A DNA stretch of 64,000 nucleotides from the NCBI GenBank assembly GCA_965217605.1, contig CBDCJB010000011.1, positions 1-64,000 of the forward strand. The letters are read 5' to 3'. The notes beneath the pieces are model-generated. The model searched no databases and was not told the DNA's origin. It saw nothing but the letters and a program-made list of their open reading frames with translations. Of this stretch, positions 34,031 through 43,565 are shown in pieces (the first letter of the stretch is position 1; every line of letters begins with the position of its first letter). This DNA is from JAYYZW01 sp965217605 (GTDB taxonomy: Bacteria > Pseudomonadota > Gammaproteobacteria > Ga0077536). Position numbers and translations under genes: made by a program.

Positions 34031-36183
34031 GTTTGCGAACCTCCGCCTTTGAGCCAGATGAAATTCCACTTGTCGATGTCGATCGAGCGTCCGAGCGGTA
34101 CCACCAGCGTGGTCGCAGGGTGCTCGATGATCGCCGGTCCGTCGATATGGTTGCCGGGCTTCAGCAACTCCATCTCCCACGTGGCCGCGACGTGCCATTC
34201 ACCGTTGTGGTACATGTTACGGGTGGCTTTGCGCGCATCGTCGGGCGGTTTCGCCGCGCTCAGTTCATGCTCTACGAGCCGCGGTTTGATCTTCTCGACC
34301 GTGGCGAGCATCCCGAGTTCGAAGATCTGATAGCCCGCGAGCTCGTATTTCGCGACGCGCGAATTGATACGCGCATAGAGATCTTCCCAATCGGCGATCA
34401 AGGTGTCGAGATCGCGTGGTCCTGCGAGCCATTGAAACTGTGACACGAGCTCGAGATCGGAAAGCTGACCGCCGTAGCGGATCATCGCGAGCGGCGTGAA
34501 GCTGATCTCGCCTTCGACCTCGGCACTCATCTCGGCGCGGGCCTGCGCCTTCATGTCTTCCCAGGCTTGATTGATGCCGTCGCAGACGCCCTTTTTCACG
34601 TCGTCGCCGCAACCGTGCGGCAGAGCGAGGGACATCGACCGTGAGAATCGATGTTGATAGTCGGAGGTCGTGCATCCGAAGGCCGAGAACCCGGCCGCCC
34701 ACGGAAACGTGATCACCCCGGCGAAATCGAGCCCCGCGCTGTACCCGGCGAGATGCATGGGGCCGGCCCCACCGTAACCGAACAGGTAGTAATCCGTCGT
34801 ATCGAGCCCGCGCGTCGACGCGAGCATGCGGATCGACCCGAGCGCCTCGCGTTCCATCAAACGCACGACCGCCTCGCAACCCTGATAGAGGTCGATACCG
34901 ATCACATCGGTGACTTGCGAGCGCACGGCGTGGACGGCCGCATCGACGTCGAGCTTGACCTTACCGCCGAGGAAGTTATCCGGGTTCAGATAGCCCAGCA
35001 CTACGTTGCAGTCTGTCACGGTTGCATGTGCGCCGCCGCGGCCGAAGCACACCGGACCGGGATCGGAGCCAGCGGATTCGGGACCGATCTGAAACTTTCG
35101 CGTCACAGGATCGACCTTGACGATACTCCCGGCGCCGTTACCGATCGATTCCATCGCGATCGTCGGCAGGTTGAGCTTGAAGCGCGCCAGCGTCGGCTCC
35201 GGTTCGACGGGGATATAGCCGTCGGTGATCGCGGCGATGTCGAAGCTCGTGCCGCCGAGATCGGTGACGATGATGTTCTTCATCCCGGTCATTTCGCTGA
35301 TGTATCGGGCCCCCATGACGCCGCCAACGGGACCCGAAATAAAGGTTTCGTGCAGCCGTGGGTGCCGGATGTTGCACAGTCCCCCATACGCGAGAACGGT
35401 CTGCAGCGGGAAGCGAAAACCACGCTTGCGGATCGAGTCCTCGACGTTCTCGAGTTGATCGCGGGCCGAAGCGGCGGCATAGGCCTCGATCAGCGCGGCA
35501 TTCATACGCGAATTCTCCCGGATCACCGGCCTGAGGGTACTGCCGATATAGACGGGAATGTCTTCGCGTCCAAGGCGTTTCAATTCCTGTTTGACGACGG
35601 CCTCGGCACGCTGCTCATTGACGGTGTTCAAATACGAAAAGAGGAAGTGGACCACCACCGCTTCGACGCCTTCTTTGACCATGATCTCGACGGCAGGCGC
35701 GATTTCGTGTTCGTAGAGCGGGACGACGACAACGCCCGCGGCATCGACCCGCTCGGTGATCCCGAACACGTTGCGGCGGTCGACCAGTGGCTCGGGGTGG
35801 ACGTGCGTGACGGCGTGGATGCGATCGGAATAGGAGTAACCGGTCCACCACTGCACGCCGCGCCCCATCAGGATGTCGTCCTCGAGTCCGCGCGTCGTGA
35901 CCAGGCCGACGCGCTTGCCGCGCCTTTGCAACAAGGTGTTGAGCATCGTGGTTCCGGAATACAAGGTGACGTCGAGGTCTTTGAACAGATCCTCAAAGTC
36001 CGCATCCCAGTAATCACTGGCGTCTTCCGCGGCCTCGATGAAGCCGATCGATTCGTCAGCCGGCGTCGTGGCGGCCTTGCCGACCACGAAGTCGCCGTCT
36101 TCGTCGACGATGAACGTATCCGTCATGGTGCCGCCGGCATCGATACCGAGCACCAGCGGCTTTCTACGCGCGACCTGGTCCAT
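34027..36183 (-). CDS. Acetone/acetophenone carboxylase beta-like subunit (hydantoinase A/oxoprolinase family)
   Basis: This 718-residue protein has the ATP-binding actin-like fold of HyuA/AcxA: GIDAGGTMTDTFIVDEDG at residues 14-31 (phosphate 1), TDLGGTSFDIAAITDG near 300 (phosphate 2), and LFGYGGAGPMHLAGY. Length is almost exactly that of AcxA (about 717). It is first in the operon beta-alpha-gamma, which matches acxABC order in Xanthobacter and relatives; hydantoinase or oxoprolinase operons lack the gamma gene. Acetone, a methyl ketone or acetophenone are possible substrates. Confidence 0.9.
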   Translation of the reverse strand: MDQVARRKPLVLGIDAGGTMTDTFIVDEDGDFVVGKAATTPADESIGFIEAAEDASDYWDADFEDLFKDLDVTLYSGTTMLNTLLQRRGKRVGLVTTRGLEDDILMGRGVQWWTGYSYSDRIHAVTHVHPEPLVDRRNVFGITERVDAAGVVVVPLYEHEIAPAVEIMVKEGVEAVVVHFLFSYLNTVNEQRAEAVVKQELKRLGREDIPVYIGSTLRPVIRENSRMNAALIEAYAAASARDQLENVEDSIRKRGFRFPLQTVLAYGGLCNIRHPRLHETFISGPVGGVMGARYISEMTGMKNIIVTDLGGTSFDIAAITDGYIPVEPEPTLARFKLNLPTIAMESIGNGAGSIVKVDPVTRKFQIGPESAGSDPGPVCFGRGGAHATVTDCNVVLGYLNPDNFLGGKVKLDVDAAVHAVRSQVTDVIGIDLYQGCEAVVRLMEREALGSIRMLASTRGLDTTDYYLFGYGGAGPMHLAGYSAGLDFAGVITFPWAAGFSAFGCTTSDYQHRFSRSMSLALPHGCGDDVKKGVCDGINQAWEDMKAQARAEMSAEVEGEISFTPLAMIRYGGQLSDLELVSQFQWLAGPRDLDTLIADWEDLYARINSRVAKYELAGYQIFELGMLATVEKIKPRLVEHELSAAKPPDDARKATRNMYHNGEWHVAATWEMELLKPGNHIDGPAIIEHPATTLVVPLGRSIDIDKWNFIWLKGGGSQT

Positions 36184-36338
36184 CTCCGCTCCGTGGGTTT
36201 TTTGTCATTCGATGGATCTAACCGTGTCGTGAGATCGGTGTCAAAGAGAATCGGGGGGGGGGCGCTATGGGTTCGAGGCGCCATTCACATTATCATCGGC
36301 GTACGGGGGCAAATAGAACATCGCCAAAGCCATCGGTG

Positions 36339-37460
36339 ATGAAGATAAATAGAATGCATATCAATGCACGCCAGGTTCGCTACTTTGCGCCGCGTATTTC
36401 CGCAGGCGCCATCGTCTTGTTTCTATTGAGCGGTTGCGGGTATTTCGGCGCCGAGGCGATCAAGGGCAGCCGCACGGATTACAACCAGGCCCTGCGCCAG
36501 ACGGAAGATGAGCAGATGCTCCTGAACCTGGTGCGCTTACGCTATCGCGACCGGCCCTATTTCCTCGAACTGAGCGCACTCAACACGCAGTTCCTGTTCG
36601 CGCCCTCCGCGGAGGCGAACGCCTCAGTCGATTTCGACGGCAATAATCTCTACGGCCTGAGGGGCCGCATAGCGTTTGAAGAAAAGCCGACCGTTACGTA
36701 CACGCCGCTTCAAGGCGATCAATTCGTCAAGCGCGTGTTAGCGCGCGTAACGCTGACGACGCTGCTGCTGCTGGATGAAGGCGGGTGGAACACCGACCGC
36801 GTGCTCAGGGTATGCCTGGAAGGGATCAACGATCTCGACAATGCGTCGCGAGCGTCGGGCCCGACGCCGAGCGAGCCGCCCGACGTTGCCGCATTTGTGG
36901 AAGCTGTCAAGATCATCGCTGCGTTCGGCACACAGGGCGCCGCCCATTATGTCAGTAAAGGCGATAGCGATGATCCGGAGCCGGCCTTTCGCTTTCATGA
37001 GAACGTACGCGATTCAACGGCGTACAAACGGCTCATGCAATTGCTGCACCTGGATGCGTCTTTGGGCGAGTATCCGATCACCATAAACGCGCAGTATCCA
37101 AGCCCGAATACGATCAATTTTCGAACACGTTCCTACCTCGGCGTCATGTATTTCCTGTCGCATGGTACGGAAGTGCCATCACGCGACGTCGACGCCGGTC
37201 ACGTCACCGTCACGGAAGACGGGGCCGGCGGCCGCTTCGATTGGCTGCGCGTGACCGACGGCATCATGCGAATACGAACGACTGACAGCAGGCCGCGATC
37301 CGCCGCCGTCGCCGTGTCTCATCGTGGACAGTGGTTCTACATCGACGATGCCGATCTCGATTCGAAGTCGACCTTTTCATTGCTCGCGCAGTTATTCGCC
37401 CTGCAGGCCGGGGGCGCCGAAGGTATGACGCCGGTGTTGACCTTACCCGTCGGCGGCTAG
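36339..37460 (+). CDS. Hypothetical outer-membrane-type lipoprotein
   Basis: The protein has a lipoprotein signal (IVLFLLSGCGYFG, lipidated at the Cys of the LSGC box). Starts at 36339, 36354 or the earlier 36267 are all possible; none has a strong ribosome site. The mature part is recognisable as a family of unknown function, with DYNQALRQTEDEQMLLNLVRLRYRDRPYFLELS immediately after the lipid site (split here as DYNQALRQTEDEQ, then LNLVRLRYRDRPYFLEL). No enzymatic motif is visible. It is divergent from the carboxylase operon and converges with batE. Confidence 0.7.
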   Translation: MKINRMHINARQVRYFAPRISAGAIVLFLLSGCGYFGAEAIKGSRTDYNQALRQTEDEQMLLNLVRLRYRDRPYFLELSALNTQFLFAPSAEANASVDFDGNNLYGLRGRIAFEEKPTVTYTPLQGDQFVKRVLARVTLTTLLLLDEGGWNTDRVLRVCLEGINDLDNASRASGPTPSEPPDVAAFVEAVKIIAAFGTQGAAHYVSKGDSDDPEPAFRFHENVRDSTAYKRLMQLLHLDASLGEYPITINAQYPSPNTINFRTRSYLGVMYFLSHGTEVPSRDVDAGHVTVTEDGAGGRFDWLRVTDGIMRIRTTDSRPRSAAVAVSHRGQWFYIDDADLDSKSTFSLLAQLFALQAGGAEGMTPVLTLPVGG

Positions 37461-37493
37461 AAGTGGTCTCAGACGAATTTTGAAACCACTTCT
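37459..37493. terminator. Hairpin between converging genes
   Basis: AGAAGTGGT at 37459-37467 pairs perfectly with ACCACTTCT at 37485-37493 around a 17-base loop. The stem overlaps the stop of the lipoprotein gene and the batE stop, a natural place for a two-way terminator. No long T-run follows on either strand, so it is a weak intrinsic terminator at best. Confidence 0.5.
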
Positions 37494-38289
37494 AATCGAT
37501 TTCCAACACCGGTTCCAGACTACCGCTGCTCACCCACGCTTCGCGGTCGTTAGCGAGGCGGATGCGGGTCCAACGCTCGCGTGTTTCGATCACTTGTACT
37601 TCCGTGCCGCCTGGCAGGGGATCTGGAAAGCGGCCCGCGGCGTTCGCGGAATCCGAGGCACGCGCAAACGTTTCTTCTGCCGTGATGACCGCGTGATTGC
37701 GCGGATCGCTGCGGCCTTCGACGATGATCGAAGCGACAAATCCTACCCACGCAGCGGCAAATATAAAGCTGAGGCCCCGCGCAAGGCGCCCCGGCCAGCG
37801 GATCGACACGGCGAACGCAACGGCAGCGAGCAGAAAGCACAACACACCGGCGCCGGCCCGCTCAGCCGGCGACAGTGCGCGATGCCAAAAGAAGAACGTA
37901 TCGAGCACGCTTTCGCCGCCGAACCTGGGTACCCAAGCCGGCAGCAGGGTCCGGGCGTGTGCGAGATTGCGCCGTGATCGCTCGTGATCGGGATCCAGGG
38001 CGAGCGCGCGTCGAAAGGCCAGAACCGCCGGCCCCAGCCGTTCGGCCTGGAGCGCCGACGTGCCCGTATTGGCATAAAGATCGGCGTTCGCGTCACCGCT
38101 ACGCGCGATCTGGCTGAACAGTTGTTCGGCGCGCGCGAAGCTCGCGATGCGTGCATCGCGATCCGTCAGCGCTTGGGCTTCGGCGTACGCGTCGAGTCCG
38201 CGTTCGACGAGAAGCGCCCGGGCGCCGTCGTCCGCTGACGCATACCCGGCGGCTATCGACATGATGAGGCACACGGCGCGACGATTCAT
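37492..38289 (-). CDS. batE: BatE-like TPR/SH3 protein
   Basis: This 265-residue protein has a signal peptide, a TPR region (about 20-110, ANTGTSALQAERLGPAVLAFRRAL), two membrane helices (about 135-185) and a C-terminal bacterial SH3 domain (VQVIETRERWTRIRLANDREAWV). This is the BatE layout of the Bat (Bacteroides aerotolerance) cluster. It overlaps batD by ATGA and ends the operon. Confidence 0.82.
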   Translation of the reverse strand: MNRRAVCLIMSIAAGYASADDGARALLVERGLDAYAEAQALTDRDARIASFARAEQLFSQIARSGDANADLYANTGTSALQAERLGPAVLAFRRALALDPDHERSRRNLAHARTLLPAWVPRFGGESVLDTFFFWHRALSPAERAGAGVLCFLLAAVAFAVSIRWPGRLARGLSFIFAAAWVGFVASIIVEGRSDPRNHAVITAEETFARASDSANAAGRFPDPLPGGTEVQVIETRERWTRIRLANDREAWVSSGSLEPVLEID

Positions 38290-40079
38290 CGCACCCGGTC
38301 CAGCAGCGCGTCCGCCACGGCGAGCGCACGTTCCCTCAAACGCGCGTTTACGGGCGCATCGTTGCCGGCACTCGGCGCGTACGCGAGGTTATCGCATTCC
38401 ACGAGCAAGGCGTCGTATGCGTCGCGCGGTACCGGCGGCGATGCGGCTGCCATGCGACGCAGCGCGGCGGCTATATCGCCCACGTCGGCGGCGCTGGCGA
38501 CGGTGCGGCGTTCAGTCTCGAGGGTGCGGCGTTGCGCGCGCAGCTGCGGGTCGAGCGCGGCGCGACGGCGCGCGACGATCGCGAGGCCGACTACGGTCAA
38601 TCCAAGAAGATAAATCGCGCCCAGGGACGCGCGCGACGCATACCAACTCACCGGACCAGCGAGGAGTAGCTCGGGCCGCGTTTCAATGGACAGCTCGGCG
38701 CCGCTCAAGGTGAACATGGGTCTTCCACGCGCGGCGCGCGTCGGCTCGCGGCCCAAATCAGCTCGCGCTGTTCCGTCGGCCGCATCTTGCTCGTCGGCGC
38801 CTCGTGCCGTCACGACGTCGGCAGCGGACACCACCGCTGCGGCACGTACCGACATCGCGATCGGGCGTGACCGGGTCGCCTCATATTGACCGAGATCGGG
38901 GTTGAACCATGAAAACTCGATCGGCGGGATCTCGGTGATTTGGTCGCTGTTCACGCGTACCACCACGTCGAAGCGTTTGACCCCATCCTCGACTATGCCG
39001 GCCATCGGTCCTTCCGGCACCTTGAAATCGCGTGCATCGAGACCGCTATTCGCGAGCACGGGTAGGGAAATCGTGTTTAGCGCGGCGTCGCCGCGCACAT
39101 CGATCGTGAGACGGACCGGATCACCGGTCTGCACGACCGATCGGTCGGCGCTGACGTCGATCGAGAAGCCTTTGCCGACCGCGCCCGAAAAACTCGCCGG
39201 GCGACCGTCGGCCGGCGTCGATTTGAACACGAGCGTGCGCGCTTCATCCGTTACCCGCAGCCGGCGCACCGCTGCCGGCACACGGTTGCCGAAAAAATCG
39301 TTTGACCAGCGCGTCGCTTCCTCGGTCACGATCGAGGAGGGTGGGATCGTCACCTCGCCAGGCTTCAGTGCGATCATCGTGCGCTGCGCAGTGACTACGA
39401 GGTAGCGCTCGCCGCGCCACTGTGTGTTGCGCACCGCCGCCTGAAGTTCGAGCGCGCCCGCGGTGGTCTGCACCGCAAGCGTGCTTTTCGCGTCCGGCAG
39501 CTTCACGTCTTCGAAGGTGAACCGGTCAACTAGATCGAACAACGGCACGCGCGCCCGGCGCCCGGCCAGCCGTTGGGCGAACGACTCACTGAGCCACCAC
39601 TCCAGCGTCACCGTCACGCGCTGACCCACCGACAACGGACCTTCGGGTAGGACGAGGCGAAAACGCTGCTCGTCGCTGGTGGGGACCTGTTCGAGCTCGA
39701 AGTGAACTGCTCTTGCGTGCGCGTTTTTGCCACCCTGCGCGATCTCGAACGGGCCTACCGTCAAGGGACCCGGCCGGTCCGCGGTCAAACGGTAGCGGTA
39801 GACGAAGCGCACGCGCTCGGAGCGGGTCATCTGCCCGTTGACGATCCGAATGCTCGAGCTGACGTTGGGGCTGACACTGACGAACTCGAGTATTGTCCCG
39901 GCGACCGGGGCAACGTCGACCGTGGGCTCGGGGTCCCGCTCGAAACCGTCGACGATGACCTGTATGTCGATGGGGACGCCGACGTAATAAGGATGCGAGC
40001 TGACTCGAACCTCCGCTTCTTGGGCGAATGCAGCCGTAGTCGTCGACAGCAGTACGATGAACAACCAGTTATTACGCAT
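38286..40079 (-). CDS. batD: BatD-like oxygen-tolerance protein
   Basis: This 597-residue protein has a signal peptide (MRNNWLFIVLLSTTTAAFA), an ectodomain with BatD repeats (VRVSSHPYYVGVPIDIQVIV near the start; GPLSVGQRVTVTLEWW and GDPVRLTIDVRGDAAL later) and one C-terminal membrane helix (ASLGAIYLLGLTVVGLAIVA). It matches BatD/oxygen tolerance proteins, periplasmic partners of the VWA proteins in MoxR clusters. The gene follows batBC by 27 bases. Confidence 0.85.
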   Translation of the reverse strand: MRNNWLFIVLLSTTTAAFAQEAEVRVSSHPYYVGVPIDIQVIVDGFERDPEPTVDVAPVAGTILEFVSVSPNVSSSIRIVNGQMTRSERVRFVYRYRLTADRPGPLTVGPFEIAQGGKNAHARAVHFELEQVPTSDEQRFRLVLPEGPLSVGQRVTVTLEWWLSESFAQRLAGRRARVPLFDLVDRFTFEDVKLPDAKSTLAVQTTAGALELQAAVRNTQWRGERYLVVTAQRTMIALKPGEVTIPPSSIVTEEATRWSNDFFGNRVPAAVRRLRVTDEARTLVFKSTPADGRPASFSGAVGKGFSIDVSADRSVVQTGDPVRLTIDVRGDAALNTISLPVLANSGLDARDFKVPEGPMAGIVEDGVKRFDVVVRVNSDQITEIPPIEFSWFNPDLGQYEATRSRPIAMSVRAAAVVSAADVVTARGADEQDAADGTARADLGREPTRAARGRPMFTLSGAELSIETRPELLLAGPVSWYASRASLGAIYLLGLTVVGLAIVARRRAALDPQLRAQRRTLETERRTVASAADVGDIAAALRRMAAASPPVPRDAYDALLVECDNLAYAPSAGNDAPVNARLRERALAVADALLDRVR

Positions 40080-40106
40080 GGCTCAAATGACTCCGCCGGG
40101 TCACCT

Positions 40107-43100
40107 TTACCAATCTTTTTCCACCGGCTCGTAGCCGTGCTGCGCCCCGTCGCGCGCGCGTTCTTCACGGCGGCGCGCCTCGCGGTCCCGCACGCCCTGG
40201 AGGAGTTGCGCGAGATCCGTTTCGCCCGCACCGTCCTCGGGTTCGGATTCTTGTTCGCCCTGCTCTCCGTCTTGCTGTTGTTGTTCACCCTCTTGCGATT
40301 GCCCCTGATCGTCTTGCAGCACTTCGATGGCGGCGGCAAGCGACACCAGCGCCTCGTCCTGAGACGCGCGCGCGTCGTCGAGCGCCGGCGCCTCGCTGGT
40401 CAGCGTTGACGCTGCGTCGTTCATGGTGGTTTGCGCCTCGGCGACGAAGTCAGCCGCCTGTGTCAAACGTTCCGGATCGGGTCCCGCGGCGGATGCGTCG
40501 GGCACGCCCTCAGGCGGCGGCGCCTCGGCCTGTGCCCGCAACGCCTCGCTAATCGCCTCTGCGGTCGTTGCCAGGCGTTCTTGGCGATGACCGAGCGGTC
40601 CGGTTTTCTCGGCGCGGGGGCTACTGTCGTTCGGATCGGCCAGCGCCGCCAGCGCCTCCGTGTCGTCGGCGAGCGTCTGCTGCCGGTGCGCGGTGTCGCG
40701 CAGGTGTTCGAGGACGTTGAAGAAAAGGCGGCGCAACTCGGTCAAGTGCTCGACCGCCGCATCGACCGACGTACGCGTGGCTTCGAGCGGTTCGGCCGCC
40801 GGGGATGTCGTTGTGCCGACGGGTGCTATATCGCTGAAGGTCTCGGACGCGGCGTGCATTGAATCTTGCGCGAGGCGCAGCAGTTCGTGGGCGTGTTCGA
40901 AAAACTGGCGTTGTTGATCGGCCGAAGGTGCGGGCGTCTCTGAATTCGCTGCGTTCGCGTCGGACTCGAGCGCTTCGACGAGCGCGTCGCCGATCATTTC
41001 ATCGAGGCGCACGGTCCGCTCGACATTACGCAGGTGCGTTGCGGCGCCCAGTCCGATCAAATCATTTGGCGACGGTGACGGCCGCGCCGAGCCATCGTCC
41101 GCGATTTCGCTGTGAGTCTCTTCGGCGATGAGATTCGCAACCGTCGCTTCCTCACCGTAGACGAGCTCGATCAGCCCGCGTAGGTCGAGAAACTGCTCGC
41201 GGGCCTCGGCCAGCGCTTGGAGCGCTGCGCGTTGCGCCGGGACGGCTTCGTTGAGCTCCGCCGCCGAAAGGGCGCCCGTGGCTGTGGCAAAACTTCGCTG
41301 AGCGCCTTCGATCAAGGGTGTGGCTACGCGCAGTTTTTCGACCAGCTTGGCCTCTTTCGCGGCGCGCGCTGGATCTTCTGCGGCGTCGCCTGCCGCAGCG
41401 TCCGGGTCGTATGCGTCGAGGCCTGCTTCGAGTCCCATGTGCAGCTCTGCCGTGCGTAATTCGACACGTTCTTGCGCTTCGGCCAGGTATTTCGGTGTCA
41501 ACCAGTCAGGCGCGGTTACGGGTTCGGTCAATCCTTCCACGCCGCGCTCCAAGGCCGCTTTCACGCCCGTGAGTTGCGCCACCTCCATGCCGTCGGCGAG
41601 CAGGGCGTCGAGGCGCGCGACCGGATCTAGAAGTTGATCCCGCGCGCGCTGCAAGGCACCCAGCGCGCTCGCGGCACGCCGATACGCACGTTCGCCTTGC
41701 ATGCGGCGCAGCCGCGTGCGCGTCTGTCCGATACGCTCGCGTGCGCGATGGACGTGGGCGAGGGCGGCCTCGAGCCGGGCCGCGCGCAGCGCCTCTTCCG
41801 GTGTGCGCTCCTCGTCTGCCTTGGCGTCGATCACCTCGAGTTCCCGCGCGGCCCTTTCGCTCAGCTTTTCGGCGTCTGCCAACACCGTTAGCTCGCGCGC
41901 GGCGAGGCTGCGAAACTGGCGCCTGAGTTCCGGCGTCACGTTGGCGTCGGTCGCGGTTTGCTCGGCCGCCACGCCGGCGCGCAAGCCGGTCAAAAAGTCG
42001 CGCTGCGTTTGAATCAACGCATCGAGCTCGGCGCGCAGATCGACATCGTCCTGCGACGCGATCGAATCCGCGAGTTCGAGCGCCCGGCGCATGACGATCT
42101 CGAGGTTGTAGCGCGCGTCGTCGTGTCCCGGGCGCAGATCGACCGCCTCCCGAAACCATGCGGCCGCGCGGTACAGGCGATCGAGTGCGCCTTGCGGCTC
42201 GGATTCGATGAGCGCGTCGGCCGCGCTCACCTCCGCCCAGCCGAGGTTATAGGTCGCGCGGAAGCGTGCTTCGCCGTCCGTTCCCGCCTGTTCCCGCGCC
42301 CCTTCCAGAAGGCGGGCCGCCGCTTCCGCATCGCCGGTTTCGAGTTTCGCAAGGCCCTCGTTATAAGCGGTTCTGGCGTCATCGGGTACCGCGCCGCCCG
42401 CTTCGCCGCCCGCGCCTGACTCCCCGTTCGCGGGCACGCCTTCCTCGACGGCTGCCTCGTCCACTACTGCCGTTTGCTCCTGCAACGCCTGCGCGATAGC
42501 CGGCAGCGTCGTATCCACCGATATGCTCGTTAGGCCGAGGGCGATCGTAACGGCCGGCACCCGCGCACGGGCTGTACTCATGACGGCCCCGAGCAGTGCC
42601 AGTAAACCGAGCAGCACGGCCCACTGAAAGGCGTCGTTACGCACCGTTCGCGCGCGTGTCTCGAGTCGGCCGCGGGTGAGCGGCGCGATATGCCGCCGGT
42701 AGATGGAATCGAGGTCAAGCACACCGGTGCCCGCCGGAATGTACGCGCCACTGGTGATGAGCGCCATCTCGCGCAGTAGATCGCCGTCGAGGCGGCTCTG
42801 CACCACCGCGCCGTCGGCATTTCTGAGCAACGTGCGCGCGCCGGTATCGGGATCGGTGATCGGGATCTCCGATCCGGTTTTGGCGCCGAAACCGATGGCA
42901 AGGATGCGGATGCCACGCTCGGCCGCGTTCTCCGCCGCCTCGAGTGGAAAGGAGTCATGGTCTTCGCCATCGGTGATCAACAGGATCGATCGGGAGATAT
43001 CATCGGCGTCGCCGAACCCGTCGACGGCTTTACGCACCGGTTCTTCCAGGCGGGTGCCGCCGCGCGCGACGCTGTTTGGACTCGCATCGTCGAGCGACAG

Positions 43101-43565
43101 GCGCAAAAAGCCGAAATCGGGCGTCAACGGCGACAGCACACTGGCCCGACCCGCGAACACGATGAGGCCGACCTGATCGCCGTCCAGTAACTCCAGAAGA
43201 TCGCGGATCTCCGCTTTGGCTCGCTCCAGGCGGTTGGGCGCCACGTCTTCCGCCAACATGGATCGCGATACGTCGAGACAGATCATGATCTCGGCGCCGG
43301 CGCGCCGACTCTCCACGACCTCCACGCCCCACTGTGGACGCATGAGCGCCACACTCAGAAACGCGCCCGCGGCGCCCAGGAACGCGATCCGTGCGACACG
43401 TTGCCCGCCGCTCGGACCCGCGAGCAGCCGCGGCAGCAGTGTGGTACCGACGAATCGATCGAGTGCGTCCCCGCCGCGGCGCTCGAGCCAGGCGAGGACT
43501 AGGACAAAGGCGAGTACCGCCCAAAGTAAATGCACCCATTGGGGTGCGTCGAAATGGATGTCCAT
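40107..43565 (-). CDS. BatB-BatC fusion: VWA membrane protein with TPR and long helical tail
   Basis: This 1152-residue protein combines two normally separate parts. Residues 1-350 are BatB: membrane helices flanking a VWA domain with the MIDAS motif DVSRS (DxSxS) and a second helix near 330. From about 420 to 560 are TPR-like repeats (YNEGLAKLETGDAEAAARLL; ARYNLEIVMRRALEL) as in BatC. The remaining 600 residues are highly charged, Ala/Glu-rich predicted coiled coil with a Gln/Glu-rich C-terminal stretch (QGQSQEGEQQQQDGEQGEQE). The BatBC order is usually two genes. Function is as a membrane scaffold acted on by the MoxR ATPase. Confidence 0.85.
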   Translation of the reverse strand: MDIHFDAPQWVHLLWAVLAFVLVLAWLERRGGDALDRFVGTTLLPRLLAGPSGGQRVARIAFLGAAGAFLSVALMRPQWGVEVVESRRAGAEIMICLDVSRSMLAEDVAPNRLERAKAEIRDLLELLDGDQVGLIVFAGRASVLSPLTPDFGFLRLSLDDASPNSVARGGTRLEEPVRKAVDGFGDADDISRSILLITDGEDHDSFPLEAAENAAERGIRILAIGFGAKTGSEIPITDPDTGARTLLRNADGAVVQSRLDGDLLREMALITSGAYIPAGTGVLDLDSIYRRHIAPLTRGRLETRARTVRNDAFQWAVLLGLLALLGAVMSTARARVPAVTIALGLTSISVDTTLPAIAQALQEQTAVVDEAAVEEGVPANGESGAGGEAGGAVPDDARTAYNEGLAKLETGDAEAAARLLEGAREQAGTDGEARFRATYNLGWAEVSAADALIESEPQGALDRLYRAAAWFREAVDLRPGHDDARYNLEIVMRRALELADSIASQDDVDLRAELDALIQTQRDFLTGLRAGVAAEQTATDANVTPELRRQFRSLAARELTVLADAEKLSERAARELEVIDAKADEERTPEEALRAARLEAALAHVHRARERIGQTRTRLRRMQGERAYRRAASALGALQRARDQLLDPVARLDALLADGMEVAQLTGVKAALERGVEGLTEPVTAPDWLTPKYLAEAQERVELRTAELHMGLEAGLDAYDPDAAAGDAAEDPARAAKEAKLVEKLRVATPLIEGAQRSFATATGALSAAELNEAVPAQRAALQALAEAREQFLDLRGLIELVYGEEATVANLIAEETHSEIADDGSARPSPSPNDLIGLGAATHLRNVERTVRLDEMIGDALVEALESDANAANSETPAPSADQQRQFFEHAHELLRLAQDSMHAASETFSDIAPVGTTTSPAAEPLEATRTSVDAAVEHLTELRRLFFNVLEHLRDTAHRQQTLADDTEALAALADPNDSSPRAEKTGPLGHRQERLATTAEAISEALRAQAEAPPPEGVPDASAAGPDPERLTQAADFVAEAQTTMNDAASTLTSEAPALDDARASQDEALVSLAAAIEVLQDDQGQSQEGEQQQQDGEQGEQESEPEDGAGETDLAQLLQGVRDREARRREERARDGAQHGYEPVEKDW

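Noticed and set aside
34651..36339. A 562-residue open frame on the plus strand, opposite the carboxylase beta subunit gene
   Set aside because: It is antisense to a clear HyuA/AcxA-type gene, has high His/Asp/Arg content and no recognisable domain; a shadow of a GC-rich gene.
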